Below the pieces are notes generated by a model that was not told the origin of the DNA, did not search any database, and worked only from the letters and a program-made list of their open reading frames with translations. From Ampullaceana balthica (Eukaryota; Mollusca; Gastropoda; Lymnaeidae): a DNA stretch of 64,000 bases. Below are positions 22,971-34,669 of this stretch, one piece after another; position 1 is the stretch's first letter, and every line of letters starts with the position of its first letter. The DNA lies in contig CALYLW010000743.1 in assembly GCA_944989445.1 (NCBI GenBank), positions 186,001-250,000 of the forward strand, written 5' to 3'. The translations under genes and the position numbers were made by a program.

Positions 22971-24463
22971 TTAGTGACGGGTGAAGACTTCCTGAAAGAC
23001 ACAGTTGGCCAAATGGGCTGGGTTTGGGCAAACGACTGTGAATGAATGAAAAGAAGGAACTCTGGAGAGAGCAACATACAATTGTCCATGACTGAAAACA
23101 GGTTTTGGAAGATACAGGCTTATCTTTTTGAACGTTTTGCCCTGTGATTTATTTATTGTCATGGCAAAGGCTAATCTCACAGGGAATTGTCTGCGCGTAA
23201 AGGTTAAATGCAAATTTGAATCTGATGGAGTCAGGGATATCCGGGGAATAAGGACAGTTTGTGAGGTAGCAGCTGTGATAGTTTTACACTCCAATTACGT
23301 TGAGGTGAATGCTGGTAACAGTCAGTCTAGTGCCATTACAGAGACCTCTTGCTGGCATGAGGTTTCTAAGAAGCATGACCACTGAACCAATTTTAATTTT
23401 CAGTTCATGCGGAGGCATGCCAGTAGGGGTAAGACTGTTCAGAAATTCTTCGGGGAATGAAAGTTGATCTGCGGGATCATCTGTGACGATGGAGTCAACG
23501 CTGGTGAAAGTTACTTCGTCGGTTGGGATACGTTTCAATACTTGTTCATTCAGGTGCAGGGAGTCTTCGCTCGTGACACTTAATATAGCTCGCGTACTGA
23601 GTTGTTCCGAAGTGACAGTTGAGAAGTCGAGGTCGCCATATAGTTGTTGAACGGGATCAGAATGAACAGGAAAACAATGTGAAGGTAATGTTACAGGAGT
23701 TCCATTTGTCCCGTCTCCAACATCGAGAGGCCATTTTGCGAAATGTTGTTCTTCAGGAAGAGCTCTCAAATTTTTCGTCAGTGTAAGTACATGCATGTGA
23801 AGCCACAAAGATTGCTTGTTAATGCAACTGGCGACAGTGAGTGCTCGGAGCCACGCATAATAACGGGGAGTATTTGTCGGAAATCTCCACCCAATAGTAC
23901 TTTTTTACCTCCAAATGGGTGCGTCTAACCTGTGAGATCACGTAACAACCTGTCAACTGCCTGGAATGCGTATGCATGTGTCATTGGCGCCTCATCCCAT
24001 ATAATCAATTTGGATTGCAGAATATGTTGCACGTGTTGCGAGTTAGGTTTGATATTGCATGTTGAAATAGTAGTGAGCTTCAACGGTATTTTAAACACCG
24101 AATGTGCAGTACGTCCACCCGGTAACAATGTTGCTGCTATTCCTGTTGATGCAACGGTTATAGGATTGTCTCCCCTGGCTCTGATTGTATGAATCAGGGT
24201 TTTGTAGACAAAGGTTTTCCCTGTTCCTGCGGGAACATCTAAGAAGAAGCAGGTTTGTAGCGGATGGGAGTCGTTGTATGCAGCGTCCAAAACAGTGTCA
24301 ACAGCGTGCTTTTGTTCTGTGTTGAGTTTGTCGTAGTGTTCCATAGCGTGGGAGTGTTCAGCCTGAGCGTCGAAGACGGAAGATGAATGACACATTGGAA
24401 GAATGTCAGTGAGGGGTAGGTGTAATTTGTGCAGGTTGAGGCCATGTGGTTGGAGCATGTCAT
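22971..24463 (-). pseudogene. Helitron PIF1-type helicase domain
   Basis: Superfamily 1B helicase motifs occur in order on the minus strand: LNTEQKHAVD (Q-like motif), DVPAGTGKTFVYK (Walker A), ASTGIAATLLPGGRTAHSVF (Ia), IIWDEAPM (Walker B), FGGKKVLLGGDFRQILP (III, in a shifted frame near 23855-23905), [13 protein letters not shown] (V) and LYVALSRV (VI). Known role: unwinding during rolling-circle transposition of Helitrons. The frame is broken near 23925, and the C-terminal parts at 23284-23808 and 22971-23294 are in different frames. The last residues ([20 protein letters not shown]) run almost to the element's 3' hairpin. Likely inactive. Confidence 0.88.
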
Positions 24464-24479
24464 TTATTTCTGCGAGAGC

Positions 24480-25140
24480 CTACATGCAAGCGTTGCGTGT
24501 GGAATATGTTCTGAGAAAGTCCTCAGAAAGGGAGAGTTTATTCGTGTCCCAAATGTGTGGAACGTTATGTGGTTCGCCGAAGACACAGAGGAAAACGAAA
24601 AGTTGTCGCAAGAACGGTGGCATTCGTATCTGAGATGCCTCTGTAAGAGTATCATGCCATATCTTGTCGTCTTTAAGAAGACCCAATTTTTGTCACGCCT
24701 CTTTGAAAGTGTTACATTCCAAGTCGTTGACAGTTCGTAGAAGGTTCAAAATTGTGACACCTACGGAACGGGTAAGGAGAAGCCTGAGGTAATAACATTC
24801 AGTGTCGATAATGGCAACAACAGCCATTCTACCGATCACTTTTGTGCCTCCTCTAATTCTCTTTTACAATTTTCCACAGCATTGTTGGAATGTGTAATGT
24901 TGGGGAACATCAGTGTAATGTGCAGAAAGTTCCCCGTCTTCCCCTACAAAGATAGCAGCAACATCAGTTTGACAGAATGGCGCGTTATACCTTCTCATAT
25001 CCAGAGTTGGATTTTCCATGAACACCATTCGTACAGCAGCAACGGGATTATTATGAGTGATAATTTCGTGCATTTGCGTGTAGGATTTAGCGAAGGGGTT
25101 AACCTGTCGTAACATTTTGTAAAGTAATGGGGGTGAGACT
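24480..25140 (-). pseudogene. Helitron-like N-terminal domain fused to helicase linker; Rep core deleted
   Basis: The frame at 24864-25115 reads QVNPFAKSYTQMHEI, then VAAVRMVFMENPTLDMRRYN and VAAIFVGEDGE, the start of a Helitron-like N domain. It ends abruptly. About 35 bp on, the sequence resumes as VIGRMAVVAI, YYLRLLLTRSVG, LLRTVNDLECNTFKEA, a TGA stop, then GLLKDDKIWHDTLTEA, which normally lies after the Rep nuclease and before the helicase. The HUH histidines and catalytic tyrosines are therefore absent. The internal deletion near 24830-24865 is inferred from family order. Confidence 0.8.
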
Positions 25141-25152
25141 GCAATCAGGCTT

Positions 25153-26064
25153 TTAAAAAGGTAAATGCATAAAATAAAAACAGGGTATTAGTCGGCAAAG
25201 AGCCTTCTTCAACGGAAAAACAGTACACAAATGAAACGAATAAAACGAAATAATAGAAAAAAAAACACACTTAGCTGTGGTGAAATCCAAGTAGTCCAGT
25301 AGAGATGGCACCAGAAGGTCATCACGTGTGTTTGTGACAGGCAAGAGAACTTCATAATGGCAATGATCCAAAGGACCGCTAAATAGCAGGGATATGGAGA
25401 GACGTTGACCCAGATTGTAAACTCGAGGAGGGTCATGCGGACGTTCTCGGAAGTGAATAGTGATAGTAGCGGGAAGTATTTGAGACATCGCCACAATTTC
25501 AGCCTCGCCACCATAAACGCCGGAAGTATTCATGTACGCAGCGTATTGTCGAGCTGAGTGTATGACTGTGCTTCCGTGAGTAAGAACAACGGACAGGGCG
25601 TCGCCATAGTTATCCCAATGTTCGCAAACAAAGCTTACAGCCATCTTGCGAAGTTCGAGAGCAACAGTTTCGTCGATGACATTTTTCCAGAAATATGCGA
25701 CATATATAAATAAACAGTTACCTGATGCAGGAATTTCGACTACACTGAAAGACCCGTTGACTCCACGAAATATATGTGAAGCGGTAGCTATGGTTAGGAA
25801 ACGAATGGCAATACGAAGGGGAAAAATCAACACAAAGCTTCTGGGACAAACGAAGAGAACAATGGAAAGGCAACGTGACTCAGACGACTGTAGAAGATAA
25901 CAAAGCGACTGAGGACACAGCTTGAGCTTGAGCGACTGAGGGTACACACTATTACGCATGCCTGGAGAGGTGGTGTTTATGTTCGCTAAGAAAGGGAGGG
26001 GGGGGGAAGAACAGGCAAGAGAAAAAGGGAAGGGGAGAACGGACACAAACAGTAGCACGAACAA
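25153..26064 (-). pseudogene. OTU-like cysteine protease ORF of the Helitron
   Basis: Open for 303 codons on the minus strand. The OTU fold begins near codon 106: VVEIPASGNCLFIYVAYFW contains the catalytic Cys (codon 117), followed by YGDALSVV, GVYGGEAEIVAM and the histidine block DHCHYEVLLP (His 236). The usual acidic residues just before GNC are replaced by PAS, so activity is uncertain. The first ~100 codons are low-complexity and probably non-coding carry-over. OTU domains are known cargo or polyprotein parts of some animal Helitrons; the cellular role is unknown. No clear start codon is seen for the OTU part alone. Confidence 0.75.
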
Positions 26065-26099
26065 ATGGGAACAACGCGAGTGAACGTTGGGGGACCACC

Positions 26100-26310
26100 G
26101 AAGAATTTTTTATAAGTATTTCGGACATCGCCACAATATATAAACACATATTACAGCCATGAAGCCAAGTTGGAGAGCAACAACTTCGTCCATGCACCAA
26201 ATATGCGACCAATAGAAACAGACAGGTACCTGGTGAAGGAATTGATATAACATTGAACTAAGCTTTTTTCCGTGACATGCGAAGCGGTGTTTATGTTTGC
26301 TAAGAAAGGG
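26100..26310 (-). repeat. Partial duplication of the OTU active-site segment
   Basis: Minus-strand sequence at about 26110-26260 matches the OTU start at about 25640-25750 (CATATTTGG...ACGAAGTTGTTGCTCTCCAA versus CATATTTCTGG...ACGAAACTGTTGCTCTCGAA), with a block deleted after the Cys region. The flanking GCATGCG...GGTGTTTATGTTTGCTAAGA matches 25957-25995. It is a decayed internal tandem duplication about 320 bp away from its partner. Confidence 0.6.
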
Positions 26311-26359
26311 GGGAAAAGAACAGGCATTAGCATTTTTAAAAATAAAAAAAAACATATGT

Positions 26360-26428
26360 TGCTGCTTGGGCTTGAACCTAAGACCTTCAGCATGTCAGGC
26401 GGATGTAATAACCAATACACTACGAAAT
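26360..26428 (-). pseudogene. tRNA-like module inside Helitron
   Basis: Minus strand: GTAGTGTATTGGTTATTACA (box A), loop CTGACAT (GAC), and box B AGGTTCAAGCCC. Same orientation as the coding Helitron, so the module was already in the coding lineage. Confidence 0.6.
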
Positions 26429-26639
26429 ACATACACACTGAACAGGAACATCAAAAGTGAATGTAAAAAACATTGCTGCTCTCAAGACATGCCCCACTCC
26501 ACCACTACCTTTGCTTGCCAAACGTTAACTGTGTTTAGTTGACCCGAGCGAGGGTCATTCGTCATGCTCGGTTGCACATATTTTTGCAGCTTACTTGCCT
26601 GGCATGGTCCCATGAAGAGAATTATATATATAGATGGTA

Positions 26640-27130
26640 AATACTCCGTTGCTCTTGTAACTTGACGCACATTGCTCGGCTTAAATATCATTTTTATAAT
26701 ATGACAATGACTTGTAAAAATAACTGATATATTTCATTTGATAAAATTTAAAAATAATAATATATACATTTTATATATTTTGATATATTTTATATTTCAA
26801 AGTATGTAGTATTGACTCATGCTCTATAAACGTTTTTAACACAGCAATATAAATATTATTTAGAAAAATTTAATTAACACATGTCATTTATTCTACATTA
26901 TATGTGAAGTTTGACATATTTTTTTCTTTTAAATTTGTCAATGCACCTTAAATTACTAATTACTAAGTATACAAAGTCCATAAATTTTCTTTTAAAAATT
27001 GTGTTATTACGTTTTTAGACTTTTCCATTTATCAAATTACTTGAAATTAAAGACACTTTTGAAAAATGAATAAACAAAATACGATACTATTTTAGTAACA
27101 CGTACTAACGTACTTGTATTTAAATCGAAT
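26640..27130. other. AT-rich non-coding DNA
   Basis: Very AT-rich; nothing recognised. Confidence 0.5.
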
Positions 27131-27138
27131 GATTTAAT

Positions 27139-27428
27139 GGGGGGCGTGGTGGTCGAGTGGCAGCGCACTGGACTGCCGTACCGATGGTCATGGGTTCGAA
27201 TCCGTGTGAAGGCAAGGGCCTGTTCCCGGAGCCTAGGGCGTCCCTGAGTCACCCCGCTCCGAATGGGTACCTAACACTACATGTAGTTAGGCGGCTGGGT
27301 AATGCGTGGAACCCACAAAGCCGTGGCTTGTGAACGCTGCATCACTTGCCAACAGATCATCTGTCATGGTCTGTGGACGCAACTATCTTCTGCATAGAAG
27401 GAGCGTCTGTATAGATAAGAGAAGAGAT
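27139..27428 (+). mobile_element. tRNA-derived SINE, complete
   Basis: Head is tRNA-like with RNA polymerase III box A GTGGTGGTCGAGTGG and a perfect box B GGTTCGAATCC at the right spacing, most like a serine or leucine tRNA. A conserved body follows (CCTAGGGCGTCCCTGAGTCA, GGCGGCTGGGTAATGCGTGG, GTGAACGCTGCATCACTTGC), then a GATAAGAGAAGAG tail. The body recurs 5'-truncated at 42096 and, more diverged, at 52900. The plus-strand head is the pol III promoter; no protein is encoded. Confidence 0.85.
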
Positions 27429-27429
27429 T

Positions 27430-28970
27430 TCTTTCTATTGAAATCATAATCAGCCATCTGTTTACAAGTGCACTTATCATAGATAAATTTTATAAAATCA
27501 TATTGATAATTTTACAGGACAAACAAAGATTTATTAAGTTTCAGGAAACATTACAACACAATAATAATAATAATTATAAAAATAACAATAATACTAATAT
27601 AAAAGCTTATATAATGAATTGCGCCGGCTGATAGTTTGGCTAACCCACTTTACAAAACAATAGCAAAATATATAAAGTATATACTTATAATTCATTCAAT
27701 CTACATATTGATATCCTAATCTAACAACACATATAATGCCATGAAATGTGAAATCGTATCATAATATAGGTTACCAGTACAAAAGAAATAATAGTAATCC
27801 CCCTCCCCCCCCCCAGGTTCGTGACGACATTTATGGACGGCCCCTAAGCAGTATGCTAGGCATAAGGCCTATGACCTACTTTCGATTATACTTTAAGTAC
27901 AGACGCTCCTTCGATACAATAATAGTCAAGAGAAATCTGTTTAAGCGGGTTCAAATGTAAGCGATAAAAGCAATTTCAGAAAAAAAATTAAATTCAAAAA
28001 TAATAATAATAAAATAAAATAAATCAGGAAATTGTCAGTAATATCTAATTAAATTAAGCATTTAATTTAAGTGCTGGACAGCAAGCTACCAATATTAAAA
28101 GTAATTTTTAAAAGAAATGCTTAAGAAGATCCTCTTAAATATATATATAACTTTAATTATATTTATATATGTATTTATTCATAAAATAAATATTTTTTAA
28201 TTAACATAAAATACGTAGAAAATTGTTCCTGGTGAGTAATGCAGTTTCCTGGTAAGAAACAGTTTGGTTTCTTCCATATTCAAACAAAAACAGGAATTTA
28301 AAAAAAATTAAATTAAATAAACCTTGTCTTTTGGAAAACCCCAAGGAAAAATTGAAATTTCTATCAGCTCTTCAGGCATAAAAGTTAAAAAAAATAAAAT
28401 TGAGGTCCTTGCCGACTACTTCTTTAGATCGGCCAGCTGTGCTTGGAACAATTCGGTCCACATGTCATGTTACAAGAGAACTTGCATCTTTATTTTTGAA
28501 GAAGGTATTTATTTATATTTGTAAATGTTTACTGAATAACGTTAAAAACAATTTTGGATACGTCTCTTTTCTTTTGTGCGTGTAAATGTGTTATTTATGA
28601 AAATAAATAATAACAATACTTTATCTTTTTACGCAAGTTATTTTCCAAGTAGGAATATTTATGCATTACTTTTACCAAAATTAGATAAATCGAGTAGCAA
28701 TTGCTAATTTTAGAAATACGAAACCTTGAAAGTTATGTAGAAATATTAAAATTAAAATTCAACAATATCATATAGGAAATTCCCGTTAATAGCGCTAAAT
28801 ACTATTGATACTGAAAGTATAGCATAGTAGTGGCCTTTGGCCCTTTTAAATTTATTTAAAACTGAAAGATTAAATCATGTGATTGGGCTAACGAAGTTAA
28901 AAGTATTTATTTTATACATTTAAATTATTTGAAAATAATCTAGTGAATACTGTTTTTATGTATCGTTGGT
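27430..28970. other. AT-rich non-coding DNA
   Basis: AAT-repeat patches near 27560-27600 and 28000. No gene seen. Confidence 0.5.
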
Positions 28971-28979
28971 TGATATATC

Positions 28980-29520
28980 TGATTACACAGGCCTACATTA
29001 TAGATCCAAATTGTAATCCAGACAATTACAACCCTGTTGCATAATGTGATCCCGTTTTAGTGAAAACTTTTTTTATCAATGATATCATTCCATACTTTGA
29101 TGGAATCACATATCCTATAATTATGCAGTTGCATTATGGGATCCGTTCTGGCGCCTATACTTTTTCAATATGATCTTGGTGTGTTAGGGTGTCCCGTTTT
29201 AGTGGAATCCCTTCTCCTGTTATGATTCCATTGGTCGTCATTGGATTTCATTCACTGTAAAAAAAATCCATTTGCAAAATGGTATCCCATTTATGAGTCT
29301 TCCTTTTCCTCTATAAATTACAATATTTCATAGAATCACGTAACATAGTATATTGTCATTAAATAATAAGGTTTTGTTCTCCGCAAAATCTATTTTGCCC
29401 ACTTTTTATTACACATGTTAGTGGGATCATATATCACAGTATCATTCCATTGTATAAAAATTATTTTGTTCCAAATTCCTTTCATTGATAGGATCCCATG
29501 TTTCGTTTGAATTACATAAC
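28980..29520 (-). repeat. Degenerate GGAATC-type minisatellite, inverted relative to 730-1330
   Basis: Repeated TGATTCCATT/GGATCCCATT motifs with TATAATTATG spacers, the reverse complement of the unit seen at the left end. Units are diverged and 35-60 bp apart. Confidence 0.5.
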
Positions 29521-29724
29521 CGCCCCCCGCACCCCGTGTTACACGATGAGTTTTGCACCCCTGATCCCTCATAGTGCCGACTATGCCAGGCCTTCAATTT
29601 AATATCTATGATTTTTTTCAAGTTCTTTATGTGGAATTGTTCCACTCCGTAGTCTGGAATAATTTCCAATGAAAAGTTTAGTTCGTTTAAGTATAATCAG
29701 AACTGATCTTTATAGTTTTATTTA

Positions 29725-30280
29725 TTGCTTGGATGGATACAATGCGTCACAGGTTTCTTAGGCTTTTTAGATATGTCACCAATACTGTTATAGGGTTCAC
29801 ACTGAGGCAACGTGTTGACGATGTATGTTACACAGAATACTGCATTAATTTCACGCCATTCGTTGTTTTCTAAGGTTCGATACGGAGCTTTCTTGCGGGA
29901 ATTATATGCAGTATTTCCAATATGTTTGGTGTTGTTAAGTAGCTAATTCGGGCATGCGCTCTAAATCGGTTTCCAAGTGTATTTCAAGTGTATTTTTCAA
30001 CCAGCATTGCTGGCAAAGTTTTAAAAACAAATCATAAAATCCAAAATGGTGTTACACTATGTTTGTCTTTTAGTTCTATGAGAATTAACAAATGATTATC
30101 AGTGCCATAATTAGTTTCCTATCTTCCTTACACACGCCTGTTTCAGAATGAATGGCAGCATGGATCTAGGCAATGTTGGAACCAGAACACATAACCAACG
30201 TGGCGCGATTCTTAAAGATAAATTTGTATCTTCGACCTTTTTGCAATGTGTATAGCCTCGATAAAACAGAATTAATGTTA
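29725..30280 (-). pseudogene. Decayed coding-like region of unknown origin
   Basis: Minus-strand pieces look protein-coding but sit in different frames and are interrupted by stops: LYTLQKGRRYKFIFKNRATL followed by VMCSGSNIA near 30170-30265, and APYRTLENNEWREINAVFCV followed by TYIVNTLPQCEP near 29780-29900. Composition is unlike the AT-rich background. I do not recognise a family. Probably a dead transposon or captured gene. Confidence 0.35.
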
Positions 30281-30784
30281 TTTAAATCTTTCTTGTACAT
30301 GCATGCTTGTCACTAATACCCATAAATCATTCTCTTTAGAGAGTACCAAGGTCTCTTGTCTAATAAAAAGATTATCAGATAAGGACTGTGCTATGTTGCT
30401 TTTTTTTTAGAAAAGTATCCTACAGTTTATTGCTGCAAACTCCAATTCGATTCACACACTGTCTTTTCGGACCAATAGTGGATTTTTAGAATAACTTCCT
30501 AGTCAAAGTTTGCTGTAAGACAATTAAGAACGATTTCGACGATTATAGTTCCTGCAATTGTTGAAAAACGAATTTTCCATATTGGTTATCACATGCTTAA
30601 ATGCTACATTGTGCTAATACAAGCAATCTAGACATTTTTCATGAATTTCCCTGACGAACGAAGTTTCCTGTATTCATCAATAAATTTTTTAATAAATACT
30701 TTCTATTAGGGCATATGAACTTTCTTTTATTATTTGGTTTGAATTGAATCTGAAACTGTAGATTGAAAATATGACCCTGTGAAA

Positions 30785-33095
30785 ACGCAGCTGTTTACTG
30801 ACAAAGTTAAGGAAGGTCTCTCAAAGACGTCCCCATGAGTCACCATTTACTCAAATGGACGCATCTCAGAGACACAATCTATACATCAGCAATACATGCC
30901 TTTGGCAAGAAATCTCACACAAACACGGACTGGTTTGATAAATATTGGGACGAGATGAAACCTGTCACTGAAGTCAAAAGGTAAGCTCTTATGGCCTACA
31001 AGAAAAAAGCCCACACCTGACAGGCTGCATGCCTTAAAAAACAGCCAAGTCGCATGCCCAAAGACTTGCACGTCAATGTGCCAATACCTACTGACTTAAC
31101 CGCTGCTCCAGCATACAATCAGCTGAAGACATGGGCAATGCCAAAGCCATGTACGAAAATATCAAAAAAGCAACCGGCCCTTTGACGTCCGATGTTGCCC
31201 CCCAAAAATAAAAAAGTGGAGAAAGTATCCAAGACCAGGAAGGACAGCTATAACGGTGGGTTGAGCACTGTATTCAACCCTTACCACAGTCTCCAGCACC
31301 GCTCTAGATGACATCCCCGATATGCCACTCATGGAAGAACTTGATGTCATGCCCACAAAGGAAGAGCTGAGCAAAACAATTGACAGCTTAGCTTGTGGGA
31401 AAGCCCCTGGGAATGATGGCATACCTCCAAAAGCTCTAAAGAGTGGCAAGACCGCTTTAATACAACCATTGCACGAGCTTCTGTCACTCTGCAGGGAACC
31501 GGGCTACATCCCCCAAGTCCTAATGGATGCAAATATAGTGACACTATATAAAAACAAGGGCGATAGCAGTGACTGCAATAACTATTGCGGCCTCTCACTC
31601 CTTAGTATTGTAGGAAAGGCCTTCGCCGTGTCATACTAACACGTTTACAGAGTCTAGCATCCCGTGTCTATCCATAATCTCAGTGCGGTTTCCGGGCTGG
31701 TCGGTCCACCGTAGACATGGTGCTCAGTATACGGCAGCTCCAGGAAAAGTTCAGAGAACAACATATGCCACTATACATTGCCTTTGATGACCTTACGAAA
31801 GCCTTTTATTTCATCAGTTGCAACGGGCTATTACAAATCTTGGTAAAAGTCGGCTGTCCCCCACACCTACTCGCCACCATCAGACAGTTCCGTGAAAACA
31901 TGCAGAGCACAGTACAGTTTGATAAAGCTACGTCAAAAGCCTTTCCAGTCAGCAGCGGAGTTAAACAAGGTTGTGTACTTGCACCAAAACTGTTCACAAT
32001 ATTCTTCTCTGTACTGCTTCGATACGCATTCAAGGATAGAAGTGATGGAATCTGGTTACTCACCATAGCTGATGGATGATTTTTCAACACCAAAACGACA
32101 GATGTCCTAATTCGTGAGCAAGTCTCCTCGGATGATGCGGCATTAACAGCACATGCAGAAATTGATTGGCTACAACTCGTGTCAAGCTTCTACAGTGCCA
32201 GCAAAGAATTTGGTTTGCAAATCAGCTTGAAAAAGACAAGCATCATGGCTCAAGACACACAACCTCCTCCTACTATCAATATCAATAATGAAAACTTTGA
32301 GGTTGTGGACAGTTTCGCCTACTTGGGGTCCAAGGTCTCCAATACACTGTCCATTGAAGAGAAAATAAACAGTAGAATTGGCAAGGCAGCTGCCACAATT
32401 GCTAAATTAAATAAAAGGGTCTGTCAGAACACTAAGTTAACAGAGGAAACCAAACTGTGTGTCTATAGAGCCTGAGTCATTAGTAAACTGCTCTACGGGA
32501 GCGAGAAATGGACCACTTATACATCCCAAGAGCGCAAGCTTAATAGGTTCCACTTGAGATGCATGCCTCGCATTCTTGGCATTAGCTTGCAAGACAAAGT
32601 GCCTAATAGTGAGGTCCTAATGCGTGCCAATACACATAGCATGTTCTCAATCCTTAGTAAATACGACTGAGATGGCTAGAACATGTTAAAAGAATTAGCT
32701 CTGGCCGCATCCCCAAGGACCTCCTATATGGAGAACTGGCATCGGGAAAGAGGAATGCAGGTCCCCCACGTCTGCGATTTAAAGATGTCTGTCAAAGGGA
32801 CATGAAAGCAGCCAGAATACGCACTAGTGACTAGGAGTGTAAGCCAAAAGACCGATCTTCGTGGCGCACAGTTGTCAAAGAAGGCGTCATGGTAGCCGAG
32901 TAGTGAAGGATGGAGGAGGCTACAGACAGAAGAGCTAGGAGAAAGGCCAAAACATTTGGAAGCACAGAACTCGTGTGTAAAAGCTCCGGTTAAAAACTGT
33001 CACTCAAGGATAGGACTGCATAGCCACTCGAGGAAAGGCAACCCAACTGAACGGTGATGTACCATCGTCTCGCGAGATAGAAGAATGCAATTTTT
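30785..33095 (+). pseudogene. LINE reverse transcriptase (copy 2), most complete in window
   Basis: Linker region HAFGKKSHTNTDWFDKYWDE near 30900-30960. RT starts at MEELDVMPTKEELSKTIDSL, then CGKAPGNDGIPPKAL (31330-31440), YKNKGDSSDCNNY, an FDDLTKAFYF block where FIDLTKAFD is usual (31780-31810), and SGVKQGCVLAPKLFTIFFSV (31960-32020). Next come SLKKTSIM, FAYLGSKVSNTLSIEEKINS (32310-32370), LLYGSEKWTTYTSQERKLNR and the C-terminal LRFKDVCQRD-like block near 32775. The FADD-type catalytic motif is only seen as a SSDDAAL remnant near 32130. Stops and frameshifts show it is dead. It ends near ACCATCGTCTCGCGAGATAG (33061-33080). Confidence 0.85.
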
Positions 33096-33099
33096 ACAA

Positions 33100-33440
33100 A
33101 AAATAGTAATGTTTTTATGTTAAATTAATATTTGGAAATTTATAATCAAATATATGTGTGCTTAGTTTGTTATCTTTCAACTTGTCAAACCTAAAAATAT
33201 GTACTATATAGCGTGTAAAAGAAATACAGATGAAATTAGAGCCCTTGCATCCAGTGATGTAGCTAGGGGGAAGGGGGAGGTCAAATTCGAAAGCCCCTCC
33301 GAGGCCCCACTGCTTGCATTACACATTTTAAAATGTATGATATATTTTGTAACATAGTTCTCCCCCCCCCCGTCTGTCTCTCTCTCTCCTTGCATATGTA
33401 AAATTAACAAATGGATAGATATGTTTTAAATATTTAATGT
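33100..33440. other. Short non-coding gap with low-complexity tracts
   Basis: Includes a poly-C run and (TC)n patch near 33360-33390. No gene. Confidence 0.5.
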
Positions 33441-33461
33441 GCATGTATTTGCATTCTGTGT

Positions 33462-33835
33462 ATGGTATGGTATGGTATGGCAACCGTCCGTCTCCATGGA
33501 CGATGGCGTGTACTCCTACTCCTCTGCCCCCCCTGCCCTTTCTCCTTGCCCTTCTCTCTTCACTCAAAGCTATGAGGGATGCTTCCGCGACATATATCAT
33601 ACAGAATGGGACTGCGATAAAGCTTTTTAAATAAAATTCCACGACATGAATGCCCTCACGCACGTTTGCCCGCCAGGAGGTGCGCTCCTCGGCAATGGTC
33701 TCCCATGTTTTAGGGTCTATCTGTGCCAATGACATGTCTTTCTTGCAGACGTCCTTGAAGCGCAAGCAGGGGCGACCTCTTTTTCTCATACCGGTTGCCA
33801 GCTCACCGTATAGCAAGGCCGTAGGAATATCTCTA
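33462..33835 (-). pseudogene. LINE 3' end (copy 3), 5'-truncated
   Basis: Minus-strand frame reads LLYGELATGMRKRGRPCLRF, KDVCKKDMSLAQIDPKTWET and IAEERTSWR, the C-terminus of the same RT family, then the GACGGTTGCCATACCATACC tail (ATACC repeats). A ~60-bp foreign block interrupts it near 33583-33640. 5' truncation with a short tandem-repeat tail is typical of target-primed LINE insertion. Confidence 0.8.
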
Positions 33836-34396
33836 TGTCATTGGTTATAATTCTAATATTAATTAACTAGACGCCCCGCGGCGTAGCATACGCCGCAGAC
33901 TTGCTCATGGAGAGTGCAAACAAAGTGGAGAAATAACGGACACAAACTACAGCACGAAGAAATCAAAACAACGCGAGTAAACGTCGGTTTTGGGGGGGGG
34001 GACTGCAAACTCATTGTTGGTTTCGAGACGTGTGCAGGCGAAATTCGGTACACCCCTAACTTCTATGAAGTCAGCTATAAAACGATAATCGGTTTAAAAT
34101 CAGAGTTACATAATCGATAATCGGTTTAAAAAAACAACAAAAAACAACAACATTCAATTAAAAACCCTAAACATGACTACCCCTCGCTAGGGTCGGCGTA
34201 TCATAGTTTATGTTTAAGGCATGGTAGTATTAAATGGGAGGCGGGTAACAACAACATCAGTGTGCTTTTCTCCATGTTTACTCGCTATTTTTTACTTACT
34301 TTGTGCTGCTTTTTGTGTCTGTACTCTCACCCCCCCCAATCCGTTCTTTGCACTGTCTATTATGAGCAAGTCTGCGGCGTATGCTACGCCGCGGGT

Positions 34397-34534
34397 CTCT
34401 CCAGAGTTCTTTCTTTTCAATCACTCACAGTCGTTTGCCCAAACCCATCCCATTTTGACAACTGTGTCTTTCAGGAAGTCTTCACCCATCACTAAATCAT
34501 TAGCGGCGTATGCTACGCCGCGGGTTCAGCTAGT
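34397..34534 (+). pseudogene. Helitron helicase C-terminus and 3' end, nested
   Basis: Plus-strand frame LSRVLSFQSLTVVCPNPSHF followed by [12 protein letters not shown] matches the last ~32 residues of the helicase at 22971, then the hairpin GCGGCGTATGCTACGCCGC, GGGTTCAGCTAG and host T. A 3' fragment of the coding Helitron family. Confidence 0.8.
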
Positions 34535-34603
34535 GTTGGCAATAAAGGGGTAAAAGAACGGGCACATACAGACATTTTTAAAAATTAAAAAAAAACAATG
34601 TTT

Positions 34604-34669
34604 TCGCTGGAGCTTGAACCCAGGACCATCGACGTATGAGGCGGACGTGATAACCAGTACACTACGAAT
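34604..34669 (-). pseudogene. tRNA-like module inside Helitron
   Basis: Minus strand: GTAGTGTACTGGTTATCACG (box A), loop CTCATAC, box B GGGTTCAAGCTCC. Same orientation as the outer Helitron. Confidence 0.6.

Larger units (their letters stand above)
22934..26634 (-). mobile_element. Coding but Rep-deleted Helitron (3.7 kb)
   Basis: Minus-strand element with a 5' end A|TCTATATATATAATTC at 26634 and a 3' hairpin GCGGCGTATGCTATGCCGCG followed by GGTCAGCTAG|T at 22934, obeying the A-T insertion rule. From 5' to 3' it holds a subterminal GACCC/GGGTC stem, a tRNA-like module, an OTU protease ORF, a short Helitron N-terminal remnant, and a PIF1-type helicase. The HUH Rep nuclease core is missing and the helicase carries a stop and frameshifts, so it cannot be autonomous. 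Its terminal sequences match the short non-autonomous copies elsewhere in the window, so it represents the family of their parent. Confidence 0.88.
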
